A DNA stretch of 64,000 nucleotides, from assembly GCA_963842335.1 (NCBI GenBank), contig CAWJGF010000003.1:1-64000 (forward strand). The letters run 5' to 3'. The DNA comes from PALSA-600 sp963842335 (lineage in GTDB: Bacteria; Actinomycetota; Thermoleophilia; Gaiellales; Gaiellaceae). How positions within the stretch are numbered: the stretch's first letter is position 1; each line of letters starts with the position of its first letter. The notes below the pieces were generated by a model, which searched no databases, was not told the origin of the DNA, and saw only the letters and a program-made list of their open reading frames with translations. The position numbers and the translations under genes are program-made. Shown piece by piece: positions 7,903 through 16,262 of the stretch.

Positions 7903-8927
7903 CCGGTCCCTCGATCGTCGTCGCTCTCGGGCTCGCGCCCTGCGTGGCGTTCGGCGCAGCCGCCACGCACCGCACCGCCGCATCGAGCGCGTCTGCTTCT
8001 GTCCACCGCACCGGCCAGATCGCCTGGAAGGGATTCCCGCGGGCTGGGGACGAAAGCACGTCCGCCATCTACGCCGCGAACCCCGACGGATCGCACCGCC
8101 GACGTCTCACGCATCACGCCGTCGGGATCATGGACGATCTGCCCGACTGGTCACCCGACGGTTCTCACATCGTGTTCGAGCGGATCTTCAAGCCGGCCTC
8201 GAACCGGCCGACGGTCGCTGACGAGGTGATGCGCATCAACGCCGATGGCAGTGGCTTGCGCCAACTCGGCAGCTGCACGGGCGAATGTCTCGGGAACGAC
8301 GATCCGCAGTACTCCCCGGATGGGCACGACATCGTCTACACGCGGGCGATGCGGGTGAAGGGGACTTCGTCGCTCGAGCTCGGTCTCTGGCTGATGGACT
8401 CGAACGGAGGCCACTCCCGTGAGATCAGCCGGTCGATTCCCGGCGTGTCGGAGGATCACGAACCGGCCTGGTCGCCTGACGGCAAGCAGATCGTCTTCAC
8501 CAGGCTCGACGACTCGGCGGTTCCGATGAACGAGCAGGCGTTGTCCATCGTTGCTAGCCGCGGTGGGAGGCCGCGTCAGGTGACGTCTTGGCGCCTCAAC
8601 GCCGGAGGTGCGAACTGGTCGCCTGACGGGTCGAGGATCCTCTTCCAGTCGTACCGAGACTGTTCGTGCACCGAGACCTCTCAGGTCTACGCGGTCGCCG
8701 TTGACGGCTCCGGCCTGGCGCGACTCACCAACGTCGGGAGAAACATCGAGCCGAGTTGGTCGCCTGACGGCGAGAGGATCATCTACGCACACGCGCCGGG
8801 GGTCGGTTCCAGCCACTCGCCGGATCTCTGGGCCATGGACGCGACCGGCAGGAACAAGAAGGCGCTCGTGCAGACGAACCTGTGGGAGAGCGAGCCGGAT
8901 TGGGGAACCTCCGCCCCAGTCCCGTGA
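7899..8927 (+). CDS. Secreted TolB-like beta-propeller protein
   Basis: About 342 aa from a TTG at 7899 overlapping the previous stop (TTGA). The N-terminus TGPSIVVALGLAPCVAFGAAA looks like a signal peptide (no clear lipobox). It is followed by at least five PD40 blades with the core WSPDG-x-x-I-x-F: PDWSPDGSHIVFERIF, PQYSPDGHDIVYTR, PAWSPDGKQIVFTR, ANWSPDGSRILFQS and PSWSPDGERIIYAH. Typical linkers such as INADGSGLRQL and MDATGRNKKAL are present. It is the third gene of the ECF sigma operon and a paralogue of the preceding gene. Ligand unknown; such propellers usually bind proteins or saccharides. Confidence 0.8.
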   Translation: MTGPSIVVALGLAPCVAFGAAATHRTAASSASASVHRTGQIAWKGFPRAGDESTSAIYAANPDGSHRRRLTHHAVGIMDDLPDWSPDGSHIVFERIFKPASNRPTVADEVMRINADGSGLRQLGSCTGECLGNDDPQYSPDGHDIVYTRAMRVKGTSSLELGLWLMDSNGGHSREISRSIPGVSEDHEPAWSPDGKQIVFTRLDDSAVPMNEQALSIVASRGGRPRQVTSWRLNAGGANWSPDGSRILFQSYRDCSCTETSQVYAVAVDGSGLARLTNVGRNIEPSWSPDGERIIYAHAPGVGSSHSPDLWAMDATGRNKKALVQTNLWESEPDWGTSAPVP

Positions 8928-9004
8928 GCACGAGACGCGCGCCGCGCGTTCACCCGCAGTGGGCGTCCAGCACCGAGCTCGACAGCTCGGGGGTGCGATG
9001 CGGC

Positions 9005-9373
9005 TCAGCCGCGTCGCCGCTCTCGCTCGAGGTCGATCCGTAGCAGCCGCGCGAGCGGCCCGCGGTGCGACGCCACCCAGCGATATGCGCGCTCGGTCGC
9101 ACGCGGGAACGTGCCGAAGAGATACGCGAGCGGGCGTCCGCCCGGCAACAAGTCCGCAAGCTCGGGCGCAGCGGCGCCGGCCGAGAGCACGCGCCCCGCC
9201 GGTGTCACGAGATGCCACGACTCGCGCCGTTTCTCGAATGGCATTCCGGCCAACAGGCTCTCGCCCTCGTCGCTCTGGATCGTCGTCGCGCGCACACGAC
9301 CACGGCGGTCCCACGCAAGCACATGGCGGGCGGACCACCGGCAGAAGCCGCAGTCCGCGTCGAAGAGGAGCAC
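9005..9373 (-). CDS. DCC family thiol-disulfide oxidoreductase-like protein (DUF393)
   Basis: 122 aa from the GTG at 9373, starting directly at LLFDADCGFCRWSARHVLAWD, the D-x-D-C-x-x-C hallmark of the DCC/DUF393 family. Later ESWHLVTPAGRVLSAGAAA and the C-terminal YRWVASHRGPLARLL fit the family. The frame remains open upstream for some residues into the preceding PAP2 gene, so a slightly longer start is possible. The CxxC suggests redox activity, though the biochemical function of most members is unproven. The gene lies 50 bp downstream of the PAP2 phosphatase gene on the same strand. Confidence 0.8.
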   Translation of the reverse strand: MLLFDADCGFCRWSARHVLAWDRRGRVRATTIQSDEGESLLAGMPFEKRRESWHLVTPAGRVLSAGAAAPELADLLPGGRPLAYLFGTFPRATERAYRWVASHRGPLARLLRIDLERERRRG

Positions 9374-9423
9374 GTGGTCGTCGGGCGGAATGTCGGCGGG
9401 ACGATTCCGCCGGTCAACACGCT

Positions 9424-10086
9424 TCAGCGTGCGCCGTCCGCGCGGCGTCGCCTAGCAGGTGGGATGAGCTGGAGACCGGCGAACACGAGCAGGGTCACAC
9501 CCGAACCGAGAAGCGATCCCGCGATGACGTCCAGCAGCCAATGCACCTGGAGGTATGTGCGGCTCCACGCCATCCCGGCGATTCCCGCCGCAGCGAGCCA
9601 CCACCAGATGCGTCGCCGCGGCCCGACCTTCGTGAACAAGAGGACGAGAGAGACGAACGTCGCGCCTGCGAACGCGGCATGGCCGGAGGGGAACGAGGAG
9701 CTAGTGGGGGAAAGCAGGCCCTCGGGAGGTCGGGACCGGTCGACCAGCCCCTTGACGACAGAACTGGTCAGCGGCGTGAGGGCCTCAGTCACCGAGAACG
9801 CGAGCAACGCCCGCCAGCGCCGCGCTGCGATCAGCGGGACGCCGATCGCAACGAGCGTCAGCGCGCGCCCGAGCCCGCGCCCCAGGTAGTTGAAAACGAG
9901 CGCGAGGTGCTCGAGCAGCGGCGTCTGGATATCGCGCATCCAGTCCGCCCAGCGCTGCTCGAACGCGAGCGGTTGCGCGGGGACGAAAAGCGAGAGGAGC
10001 GCGAAGAGCATGAGAAACGCTGCTCCCAGCGCCATTGCCCGGCGCGGATGGAGAACGAAGTGCTCACCTCGCTGATCTGCGCTCAC
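9424..10086 (-). CDS. PAP2-family phosphatase (membrane)
   Basis: 220 aa, about six membrane helices. The three phosphatase motifs are complete: KGLVDRSRPPEG (K-x6-R-P), FPSGHAAFAG (PSGH) and SRTYLQVHWLLDVIAG (SR-x5-H-x3-D). It dephosphorylates lipid phosphates such as phosphatidic acid or undecaprenyl pyrophosphate at the membrane. The ATG at 10086 is divergent from the lipid kinase gene at 10150, with a 63-bp shared promoter gap. A lipid kinase and a lipid phosphatase side by side suggests paired phosphatidate turnover (inference). Confidence 0.9.
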   Translation of the reverse strand: MSADQRGEHFVLHPRRAMALGAAFLMLFALLSLFVPAQPLAFEQRWADWMRDIQTPLLEHLALVFNYLGRGLGRALTLVAIGVPLIAARRWRALLAFSVTEALTPLTSSVVKGLVDRSRPPEGLLSPTSSSFPSGHAAFAGATFVSLVLLFTKVGPRRRIWWWLAAAGIAGMAWSRTYLQVHWLLDVIAGSLLGSGVTLLVFAGLQLIPPARRRRADGAR

Positions 10087-10149
10087 CGCGTCAGTCTAGG
10101 ATTGTGACCGAGAGGGAGGGCGAAGCGGTTAGAAGCGGCCGGACCCTCG

Positions 10150-11524
10150 TTGCCGGATCCAGCTGTGGCTAGCAAAGACGCCCCCCACCCCAAGACACAT
10201 GGCTCGAGCCGCGTCGCGGCGTGGATTGCTCTCGTAGCCGCGGCGGGAGTGCTCGCCGCGCTCATCGTCCTCCTCGTCCGAAACATCCCCGCGCTACTGG
10301 CCGCACTCGCGGCTCTCCTCATCGCGGGTGCCGCGGGCTGGATCGCGATCACTCGACGCGGCCACGCACGGCGCGCGGGTGCCGTCTGCGCCATCGCGGC
10401 GCTCATCGGCGGTGCGGTCGCGTTGATCGTCCTTGGCGCTTTCGACGATCTTGTCGTGCTCGCGATCGCCGCCGGTGCCTACGCCCTCGCGAGCCGGCGC
10501 GCGCTTGCCCGTGCGGCCACACCGGCGCCGTCGGCTCCCGGCGAGTCGGTCACCCGCGCTGCTCGTCCAGCCCGGCCCGTGCTTCTCATGAACCCGTGGT
10601 CGGGAGGCGGGAAGGTCGAGAGGTTCGACCTCGTGAACGAGGCGCGCCGGCGAGGCATCGAACCGATCGTCCTGGAGCGAGGCGACGATCTGCGCACGCT
10701 CGCCGTCGAGGCGGCCCGGTCCGCCGACGTGATCGGCATGGCCGGAGGCGACGGCTCGCAGGCGCTGGTAGCCCAGGTCGCCATGGAGCACGACCTGCCC
10801 TACGTCTGCGTCCCGGCGGGGACGCGGAACCACCTTGCGCTCGACCTGGGGCTCGACCGCGACGACGTCGTCGGCGCGCTCGACGCCTTCGCGGGCGGTG
10901 TCGAGCACCCAATCGACCTCGCATTCGTCAACGAGCGGATCTTCGTCAACAATGTGTCGCTCGGGCGTCTACGCCGAAATCGTCCAGTCGGAGGCCTACA
11001 GGAACGCGAAGCGGGAGACGGTCGAGACGATGCTGCCCGACCTGCTTGGTCCGGACGCGACGCCGTTCGACCTGCGCTTCCAGGGACCGGACGGCGGCGA
11101 GCGGCAGACAGCGCAACTCGTGCTCGTGTCGAACAACCCCTACGTGCTCGACCGGCTCGGTGCCATCGGCTCGCGCCCAGCGATCGACACCGGGAGGCTC
11201 GGGATCGTCGTCGTGGAGATCGAGAACGCCGCCGCGGCGGCGAGGCTGATCTCGCTCAATGCACTCGGCCAGCTCTCGCGCTTCGACGGCTGGCTCGAAT
11301 GGGCGGCATCCGAGTTCGAGGTCGTATCGGGCGCTCCCGTCGCAGCGGGGATCGACGGCGAGGCAATCATGCTCGACTCGCCACTTCGATTCACCGTCGT
11401 CCCACGCGCACTGACCGTCCTTCTGCCACCGGACGTCGCAGGCCTGTCGCCTGCGGCCTTCCGGCCGGGCTTCACGACCTCCGCAGCGCACGACCTCTGG
11501 CAGATCGCAACCGGCTACCGCTGA
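10150..11524 (+). CDS. Diacylglycerol kinase-like lipid kinase with membrane N-terminus (apparent frameshift)
   Basis: A TTG start at 10150 gives an N-terminal region with about four hydrophobic helices (residues 20-120). The DAGK catalytic domain follows: VLLMNPWSGGGKVERF, then GMAGGDGSQALVAQVA (GGDG nucleotide loop) and VPAGTRNHLALDLGL. After NERIFVNNVSLG the frame must shift by one base at the GGG run 10963-10965 to continue YAEIVQSEAYRNAKRE and end at 11522-11524. Full length is about 457 aa. The C-terminal part (VVSGAPVAAGIDGEAIML) matches the family, so the break is probably a sequence error. Predicted role: phosphorylation of diacylglycerol or a related lipid at the membrane. Confidence 0.78.
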
Positions 11525-11573
11525 ACAAGACGTCTCCCGCCGACGTCAGGCGCTGCCATCCGTGGGCCGCTGT

Positions 11574-11618
11574 GCATGCGTGTGGCCCGCAGCAGGGAGC
11601 GGGCCACACGTTGCATGC
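11574..11618 (-). terminator. Strong hairpin, relic terminator of the glutamine synthetase remnant
   Basis: A 12-bp perfect stem, CGTGTGGCCCGC (11579-11590) with GCGGGCCACACG (11599-11610), closes on an 8-base loop. A further GCATG/CATGC pairing lies outside two unpaired bases. On the minus strand it starts about seven bases after the stop of the glutamine synthetase fragment, the expected place for that gene's terminator. No long T-run follows. It may now also end transcription of the lipid kinase gene from the other side. Confidence 0.6.
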
Positions 11619-11624
11619 GTCAGA

Positions 11625-11693
11625 TCAGTGGGTGGGCTCGAAGTAGCGGTCGAGTTCCCAGTCGGCGACGTTGTTGCCGACCGTCTCGCGGGG
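11625..11693 (-). pseudogene. 3'-terminal remnant of a glutamine synthetase gene
   Basis: The minus strand of 11625-11693 reads ETVGNNVADWELDRYFEPTH followed by TGA (preceded by P-R). This is the usual C-terminus of a glutamine synthetase, the V-x-D-W-E-x-x-R-Y-F-E pattern. An in-frame TAG sits immediately upstream at 11694-11696, and no earlier part of the enzyme is found. Only the last 20 or so codons survive, with the following hairpin. This marks a deletion or rearrangement breakpoint near 11694. The fragment is too short to be functional. Confidence 0.6.
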
Positions 11694-11777
11694 CTAGCAG
11701 CAAAGCGCGACAACGGGACTCCTGCCACACACACACACAGATGGATACGACGCTCGCGCTCGCGTAAGGTCTGCAGC

Positions 11778-12152
11778 ATGCTTCGAGCGGTAGCAGAGGC
11801 GAGGGCCGCTCAGCGGCGGATGCGGTCGCTGGCGAGGCTGAATGTCGAGCTGGCGAAGCGCGAAGCGCAGCAGAAGGCCACGGCGATCGGCGTCGCCGGC
11901 GGCCTGGCGGTTGCCGCTTTCGTCATCGTCCTGTACACGATCGGGCTGATCTTCGCCTTGGTGGCGATAGTGCTCGATCTGTGGCTCCCGCTTTGGGCGT
12001 CCGTACTGATCGTGATCGGATTGATGCTGCTCGCAGCAGCGATCCTTGGACTTCTAGCGAGGAGCTCGGCGCGCAAGGCTCTGCCTCCACGTCCCTCGCA
12101 GGCGATCGAAGAGGGCGAGCGAACGATCGCGACGGTGAAAAGCCATGTCTGA
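11778..12152 (+). CDS. Phage-holin-like/Holin-X family membrane protein
   Basis: 124 aa from the ATG at 11778. A charged N-terminal helix (ARAAQRRMRSLARLNVELAKRE) is followed by two long hydrophobic helices (IGVAGGLAVAAFVIVLYTIG and ALVAIVLDLWLPLWASVLIV) and a short cytosolic tail ending in IEEGERTIATVKSHV. This is the layout of the Actinobacterial Holin-X (DUF1469-like) proteins, usually found beside a DUF3618 protein as here. No lysis genes are nearby, so a holin function is not implied. Its last codons overlap the start of the DUF3618 gene by 8 bp. Confidence 0.75.
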   Translation: MLRAVAEARAAQRRMRSLARLNVELAKREAQQKATAIGVAGGLAVAAFVIVLYTIGLIFALVAIVLDLWLPLWASVLIVIGLMLLAAAILGLLARSSARKALPPRPSQAIEEGERTIATVKSHV

Positions 12153-12359
12153 ACGCACTGTCGCTGACATCCGCCAGGAAATCGCCGCGGAGCGACAGCG
12201 CCTCGACGATGATCTCACAGCACTCGAAGGTGAGCTCCTCTCAGGCGTACCCTTCGTCGTGGGCGGCCTCGTAGCGGCGTAGTACTCGTATTTGCGACGG
12301 CGCGCAGGCGCAAACGCAAGAAGCCGACCGCCATCACTCTGAGCTGGAAGCTCCGTTAA
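12145..12359 (+). CDS. DUF3618-like small membrane protein (apparent frameshift)
   Basis: The ATG at 12145 overlaps the end of the Holin-X gene. The N-terminus MSERTVADIRQEIAAERQRL then DDDLTALEGEL fits the DUF3618 amphipathic helix. The plain reading stops at 12280-12282 after 45 codons. A one-base correction near 12275 continues the membrane helix (VVGGLVAA then GVVLVFATARRRKRKK) to a TAA at 12357-12359, giving about 71 aa with a basic tail. That longer form matches the family design (soluble helix, one membrane span, basic end), so the early stop is likely an error. Function unknown. Confidence 0.62.
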
Positions 12360-12405
12360 GCGGCTGCGGCCTCGCCGCGCACACCGCTCCTTCCCGTCAA
12401 CAGAA

Positions 12406-12425
12406 AGCCTCGCATTTGCGAGGCT
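12406..12425 (-). terminator. Terminator hairpin of tRNA-Gly
   Basis: Perfect 8-bp stem AGCCTCGC/GCGAGGCT with a 4-base loop. On the minus strand it begins 12 bases after the tRNA-Gly 3' end and runs into TTTCTG. It is nearly symmetric, so it could also stop plus-strand transcription from the DUF3618 gene. Confidence 0.75.
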
Positions 12426-12437
12426 GTTCTGTGAAGA

Positions 12438-12511
12438 AGCGGATGAAGAGACTCGAACTCTCGACCTTCTGCATGGCAAGCAGACGCTCTAGCCAACTGA
12501 GCTACATCCGC
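12438..12511 (-). tRNA. tRNA-Gly (GCC)
   Basis: The minus strand begins GCGGATGTAGCTCAG and ends with the matching acceptor arm CATCCGC plus one discriminator base. The anticodon stem CTGC/GCAG encloses the loop TTGCCAT, giving anticodon GCC. The T arm GAGAGTTCGAGTCTC is intact. CCA is not encoded. A terminator hairpin follows at once. Confidence 0.95.
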
Positions 12512-12520
12512 GTGCCGCCA

Positions 12521-12906
12521 TCATACCTCGGTCACGACGCGGCCGAAACGGGCCTGCAACGCTGCGGCAACCGCCTGCAGGCCCGAGAGCGGGCGGATCA
12601 TCACGGTGAAGCTCTGAACCAGGCCGTCGGCGTTGTCCTCGAGGATGTCGATGCCCTGGATGTCGCGGTCGCCGACGTTCGCCTCGAAGAACAGGATCGT
12701 CGTCGATCCGTCGCGCCACTCGTTCGTGTAGCGGAAGTTCTCGAAGACGGTGACGACCGCGAGCAGCGCGACCACGGTCTCGCGCCCTTCGTACGGCGCG
12801 GTAGACCGCAGGGCTCCGGAAGACGACGTCGTCGGCGAGCGGCGCGAGCGCGGCGTCGATCGTCGTCCGCCTCGATCGCGATCCCGAACGGATGCGTCAC
12901 GCTCAT
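12521..12906 (-). CDS. SnoaL/NTF2-like protein (two apparent frameshifts)
   Basis: The ATG at 12906 overlaps the RNase HI stop (ATGA). Reading the three frames in order gives MSVTHPFGIAIEADD, then DAALAPLADDVVFRSPAVYR, then YEGRETVVALLAVVTVFENF and onward to RFGRVVTEV, about 125 aa in all. The breaks lie near 12862 and 12795. The alpha+beta cone pattern with D-x-x-x-x-x-P near the start and the late FFEANVGDRDIQGIDIL strands suits the SnoaL-like/NTF2 superfamily. Substrate and activity cannot be told. The frameshifts fit the cluster of indels in this stretch. Confidence 0.6.
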
Positions 12907-13297
12907 GCGGCGTCCAGCGCTTCGTTCACGAGGCGGTCGGCCATCTCGTTGTGCGGGCGCACGTGCCGATACTCGACACTCGCGAGTTGCCGCGCAAGCC
13001 GCGCTGCCTCGGCGGACAGCTCGCGCAGCGCCGCGTTCTTGATCCGGTACTCGCCGCGCATCTGCTTCACCATCAACTCCGAGTCGGAGACGACTTCGAG
13101 CTCGGACACCTGCAGCTCGACCGCCTGGCGAGACCGGCGATCAGGCCGCGGTACTCGGCGACGTTGTTGGTCGCGACACCGAAGGCCTCCCCACGCGCCG
13201 CGAGCACGACGCCGTCCTCGGCCTCGAGCACGAACCCGTAGGCGGCCGGGCCCGGGTTGCCGCGGGCGCCGCCGTCGGTCGACAGCCGCGCCTTCAC
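12903..13297 (-). CDS. Ribonuclease HI family protein (apparent frameshift)
   Basis: A GTG start at 13297 gives KARLSTDGGARGNPGPAAYG (first catalytic Asp) and ATNNVAEYRGLIAGL (catalytic Glu). After a one-base break near 13120 it continues VELQVSELEVVSDSELMVKQ (catalytic Asp), MRGEYRIKNAALRELS, and HVRPHNEMADRLVNEALDA at the C-terminus (last acidic residue). About 131 aa. All four carboxylates of RNase H are present. Predicted to cut RNA in RNA:DNA hybrids. It lies between the aldehyde dehydrogenase and the SnoaL-like gene in one probable transcript. Confidence 0.75.
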
Positions 13298-13302
13298 CGT
13301 GC

Positions 13303-14732
13303 TTAATTGTTGTCGATCTGGGCGCGCTGGAGCTTGCCGGAGTAGTCGACGTAGATCGACTTCCACTCCGAGAACACGTCGAGCGCCGCCTGGCCCGCCT
13401 CGCGGTGGCCGTTGCCGGTCTGCTTCATCCCGCCGAACGGCAGATGCACCTCGGCGCCCGTCGTGCCGGCGTTGATGTACGTGATGCCGGTCTGCAGGTC
13501 GCGCATCGCCGCGAACGCCTTGTTCACGTCGCGCGTGAAGATCGAGGACGACAGCCCGTAGCGGACGCTGTTCGCTGCGGCGCACCGCCTCCTCGAACGA
13601 GTCGACCGGCAGCAGCGCGGTCGTCGGGCCGAAGATCTCCTCCTGCGCGATCCGCATCTGCGGGTCGACGTCGCGCGAACACGGTCGGGCGGTAGTAGAA
13701 GCCCTGCCCGTTGACGCGCTCGCCGCCGGTGAGCAGCTTCGCGCCCTCGTCCCGGCCGATCTCGGTGTACGAGTGGATCTTCTCGACGGCTGCCTCATTG
13801 ATCACCGGGCCGATGTCGGTGTCGTCCTCCCACGGCGGGCCGATCCGCATCGCCTCGGCGCGCTTGACCAGCTTCGCTGCAGCTCCTCGTAGACGCCGCG
13901 CTGCACGATCACGCGCGATGCGGCGGTGCAGCGCTGGCCCGCGGTGCCGAACGCCGACCAGACGATGCCGTCGACCGCGAGGTCGACGTCGGCGTCGTCC
14001 ATCACGATGATCGCGTTCTTGCCGCCGAGCTCGAGGTGGACGTGCTTCAAATTGTCGGCTCCCGCCTTCGTGACGAGGATGCCCGTCTCGCGCGAGCCCG
14101 TGAACGAGATCACCGGCACGTCGGGGTGGCGGACGAGCGCATCGCCCGCCTCCTCGCCGAAGCCGTGCACGATCTGGACGACGCCCTCGGGCATGCCGGC
14201 CTCGTGCAGGAGATCGACGAAGCGCTGCGCGAGCAGCGGCGTGTCCTCGGCGGGCTTCAGGACGACGGTGTTGCCGCACACGAGCGCCGGCGTGAGCTTC
14301 CATGCCGGGATCGCGATCGGGAAGTTCCAGGGCGTGATCGCGCCGACGACGCCGACCGGCATCCGGACGCTCATCATGAACTTGTCTCTGAGCTCCGACG
14401 GCGTCGTCTGCCCGTGCAGCCGCCGGCCCTCGCCGCCCATGTAGTAGCTCATGTCGATCGCTTCCTGGATGTCGCCGCCGGCTTCGGCCTTGACCTTCCC
14501 CATCTCGCGCGTCATCAGGTCGGCGAGCGAGGGCTTGTCGCGCTTCAGCAGCTCGGCGAAGCGGAAGAGCATGTTGCCGCGCTCGGGCGCCGGCACGAGG
14601 CGCCAGTCCTCCCAGGCGGCGCGCGCGATCGCGACGGCGCGGTCGACGTCGGCCGCGGATCGAGCGCGGGAAGGAATCGATCAGCTCGCCGGTCGAGGGG
14701 TTCAGGGACTCAAATGTGGCTGTGGTTGTCAT
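13303..14732 (-). CDS. NAD(P)-dependent aldehyde dehydrogenase (four apparent frameshifts)
   Basis: Starting at the ATG at 14732 (MTTTATFESLNPSTGELIDS), the protein can be followed through three frames to LQRAQIDNN and a TAA at 13303. Breaks lie near 14660, 13880, 13675 and 13578. Landmarks are VVGAITPWNFPIAIPAWKL (cofactor site), LKPAEDTPLLAQ, FTGSRETGILV, LELGGKNAIIV (catalytic Glu), GTAGQRCTAASRVIV (catalytic Cys), QEEIFGPTTALLPVDSFEEA and the end FGGMKQTGNGHREAG. Total about 476 aa, normal for the family. It oxidises an aldehyde to the acid; the substrate is unclear, with some likeness to semialdehyde dehydrogenases. Residues are conserved on both sides of every break, so errors in the sequence are more likely than decay. 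Confidence 0.72.
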
Positions 14733-14820
14733 GCGGCGATCCTAGCCGGGGCGAGGCGGGCAACGTCACGCCCGGCCAGGCAGCCGGGCCTGAGGCTGCG
14801 AGGAAGCACCTCGCGTCCGC

Positions 14821-15204
14821 TCAGCCCACCTGGGTGAACGTGTGCGACAGGACTCCCGACCGCCCGCTGCAGGCGCTCGAGTCGCTCACGCGTGTGAACT
14901 TCATTGTCTTGCCGGTGCGCTTCCAGATGTACTTGCCGCTTGTCGGACAGGCAGCGGGGCCGGTCTCATGACCGAGGGTCACGGACGTTCCAGTCGCGGA
15001 ATACTTGCCGTGGACAACGACGTGGCCGTTGTCTGCCACGGTGTAGGTGCCGCCCTTCGCGAAGTTGACGACCCACGTGCCCTTGAACTGGGCCGGGGAT
15101 GCGATCTTCGTCGAGTACTTCCCGGCGAGCGTGCCGCCAGCGAGCGCGACGGACGACAAGCCCAGTGTCGCGACGATCGCCGCCGCAGTTGCGAATCGCT
15201 TCAT
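14821..15204 (-). CDS. Small secreted protein, unknown function
   Basis: 127 aa from the ATG at 15204, which follows a GGGAGAG ribosome-binding site. A clean signal peptide, MKRFATAAAIVATLGLSSVA, ends with LAGG. The mature part is a small beta-rich domain with repeated short strands (FKGTWVVNFAKGGTYTVADN, GHVVVHGKYSATGTSVTLGH) and two cysteines, one in AACPTSGKY and one in SSACSGRSG, that could pair. It reads like a lipocalin-like or sugar-binding beta barrel common in secreted actinobacterial proteins. I do not recognise a named family. It is followed downstream by the aldehyde dehydrogenase gene after about 90 bp. Confidence 0.7.
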   Translation of the reverse strand: MKRFATAAAIVATLGLSSVALAGGTLAGKYSTKIASPAQFKGTWVVNFAKGGTYTVADNGHVVVHGKYSATGTSVTLGHETGPAACPTSGKYIWKRTGKTMKFTRVSDSSACSGRSGVLSHTFTQVG

Positions 15205-15235
15205 CTCTCCCTTTCCCGTACGTGGGCGGCACAAC

Positions 15236-15955
15236 CTAACCTGTGTGGGAGGGCACCGCCACTGCGGCCGCGCCGGCCTTCGTCCGGCCCTCCTGACGAG
15301 CCGTGACCGAGTTGACGAGCCGATAGAGGATCGCGGCCGCGGCGATGTACGCGAGATGCGACACCATCAGCAAGCCACTCATCAGCTTCAGGCCGTCGAT
15401 CGTTGCGCCGTGACTCCTCGCTGCGGCCCGCGCCAACCAGGCGACGACCAATGCGCACAGCCAGAAGATCGTGAGCGGGTCCTTGTCCTTCCCGTCGGCA
15501 CCGTCATGGCCCTGCTGCGCACTCGCCCGCCACAAGTCATCCAGGATCTGTTTCGAGCGCACGATGTTCAGAACCGGGACGAACCAGTAGCCGACAGCCC
15601 AGCCCGGCGTGAAGCGCAAGCCGGGCGCATCGGCCCGCGTAAGGTTGAGGTAGGCGCGGTGCACCCACATGAGGAGCGCGACCGTCGTGCCGAGGTACAG
15701 CAGTTGTTCGGCGATGGCCAGGCGATTGACCCGTGAGACGGTCGTGTGCCACTCGGCCAGGGAGATTCCGCCTGCGCCCCGGTTGAGCAGGGACATCTGG
15801 TCGCCGAGGACGATCAGCGAGAGCAGGTCGAGGGCGATCGTCACGCCGAGGAGCGCGAGCACCCAGCGCCCCCGGGTGCGCGGCGATTCGAAGCCGGTCG
15901 CAATCTGTCCCGAAGCCGACTGAACCGGCGCCGACGCGGCGGCCGTTGGAGACAA
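15236..15955 (-). CDS. DUF4328 family membrane protein
   Basis: 239 aa from a TTG at 15955; the frame is open further upstream but without a standard start. About five membrane helices. The conserved DUF4328 features are the block IAEQLLYLGTTVALLMWVHRAYLNL (quoted in part: GTTVALLMWVHRAYLNL), then LRFTPGWAVGYWFVPVLNIV (G-W-A-V-x-x-W-F-V-P-x-x-N), and KQILDDLWRAS. Function is unknown in the family. It is about 30 bp upstream of the secreted protein gene on the same strand. The 307-bp region before the cupin gene holds its promoter. Confidence 0.8.
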   Translation of the reverse strand: MSPTAAASAPVQSASGQIATGFESPRTRGRWVLALLGVTIALDLLSLIVLGDQMSLLNRGAGGISLAEWHTTVSRVNRLAIAEQLLYLGTTVALLMWVHRAYLNLTRADAPGLRFTPGWAVGYWFVPVLNIVRSKQILDDLWRASAQQGHDGADGKDKDPLTIFWLCALVVAWLARAAARSHGATIDGLKLMSGLLMVSHLAYIAAAAILYRLVNSVTARQEGRTKAGAAAVAVPSHTG

Positions 15956-16213
15956 GTACGCGCCCCAGGTCGCACCTTCGCTTTCGGTCGAGTCGGGAAT
16001 CGCCCTGTCGCCTACGACTTGGGACCGAGAACGACGAGGGTGCCCACAGGCGCACTCTGCTCCCCGCCGGCCATCGAGTCAACCACCCTTTTCGGGACGA
16101 TCCACGCCCGAAACCGACAAGGCCGAGAGGCCAAAACCAAGACATGCCCGGACCGGCCAGGTGACGCACCGAAAACGGCGCAGAATGGAACATCGGAGCA
16201 TCTGTGATCGCCG

Positions 16214-16232
16214 AATTTGGTCTGACCAAATT
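16214..16232. promoter_or_regulatory. Perfect inverted repeat, likely GntR/FadR-type operator
   Basis: AATTTGGTC, one base, then GACCAAATT: a 19-base perfect dyad, AT-rich in a GC-rich region. It ends 30 bases before the GTG of the cupin gene. The core TGGTCTGACCA fits the TGGTNNGACCA consensus of FCD-type GntR regulators such as FadR and LldR. No regulator gene is adjacent. A CATACT hexamer at 16251-16256 could be a -10 box placing transcription start close to the GTG. Together with the dyad it is the only regulatory signal I see in the gap 15956-16262. Confidence 0.55.
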
Positions 16233-16262
16233 TGGCCCTCAGCTGCCGGTCATACTTTCCCG

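Noticed and set aside
11727..11741. CA dinucleotide run as a regulatory element
   Set aside because: Too short and isolated; reported only as a landmark near the glutamine synthetase scar.
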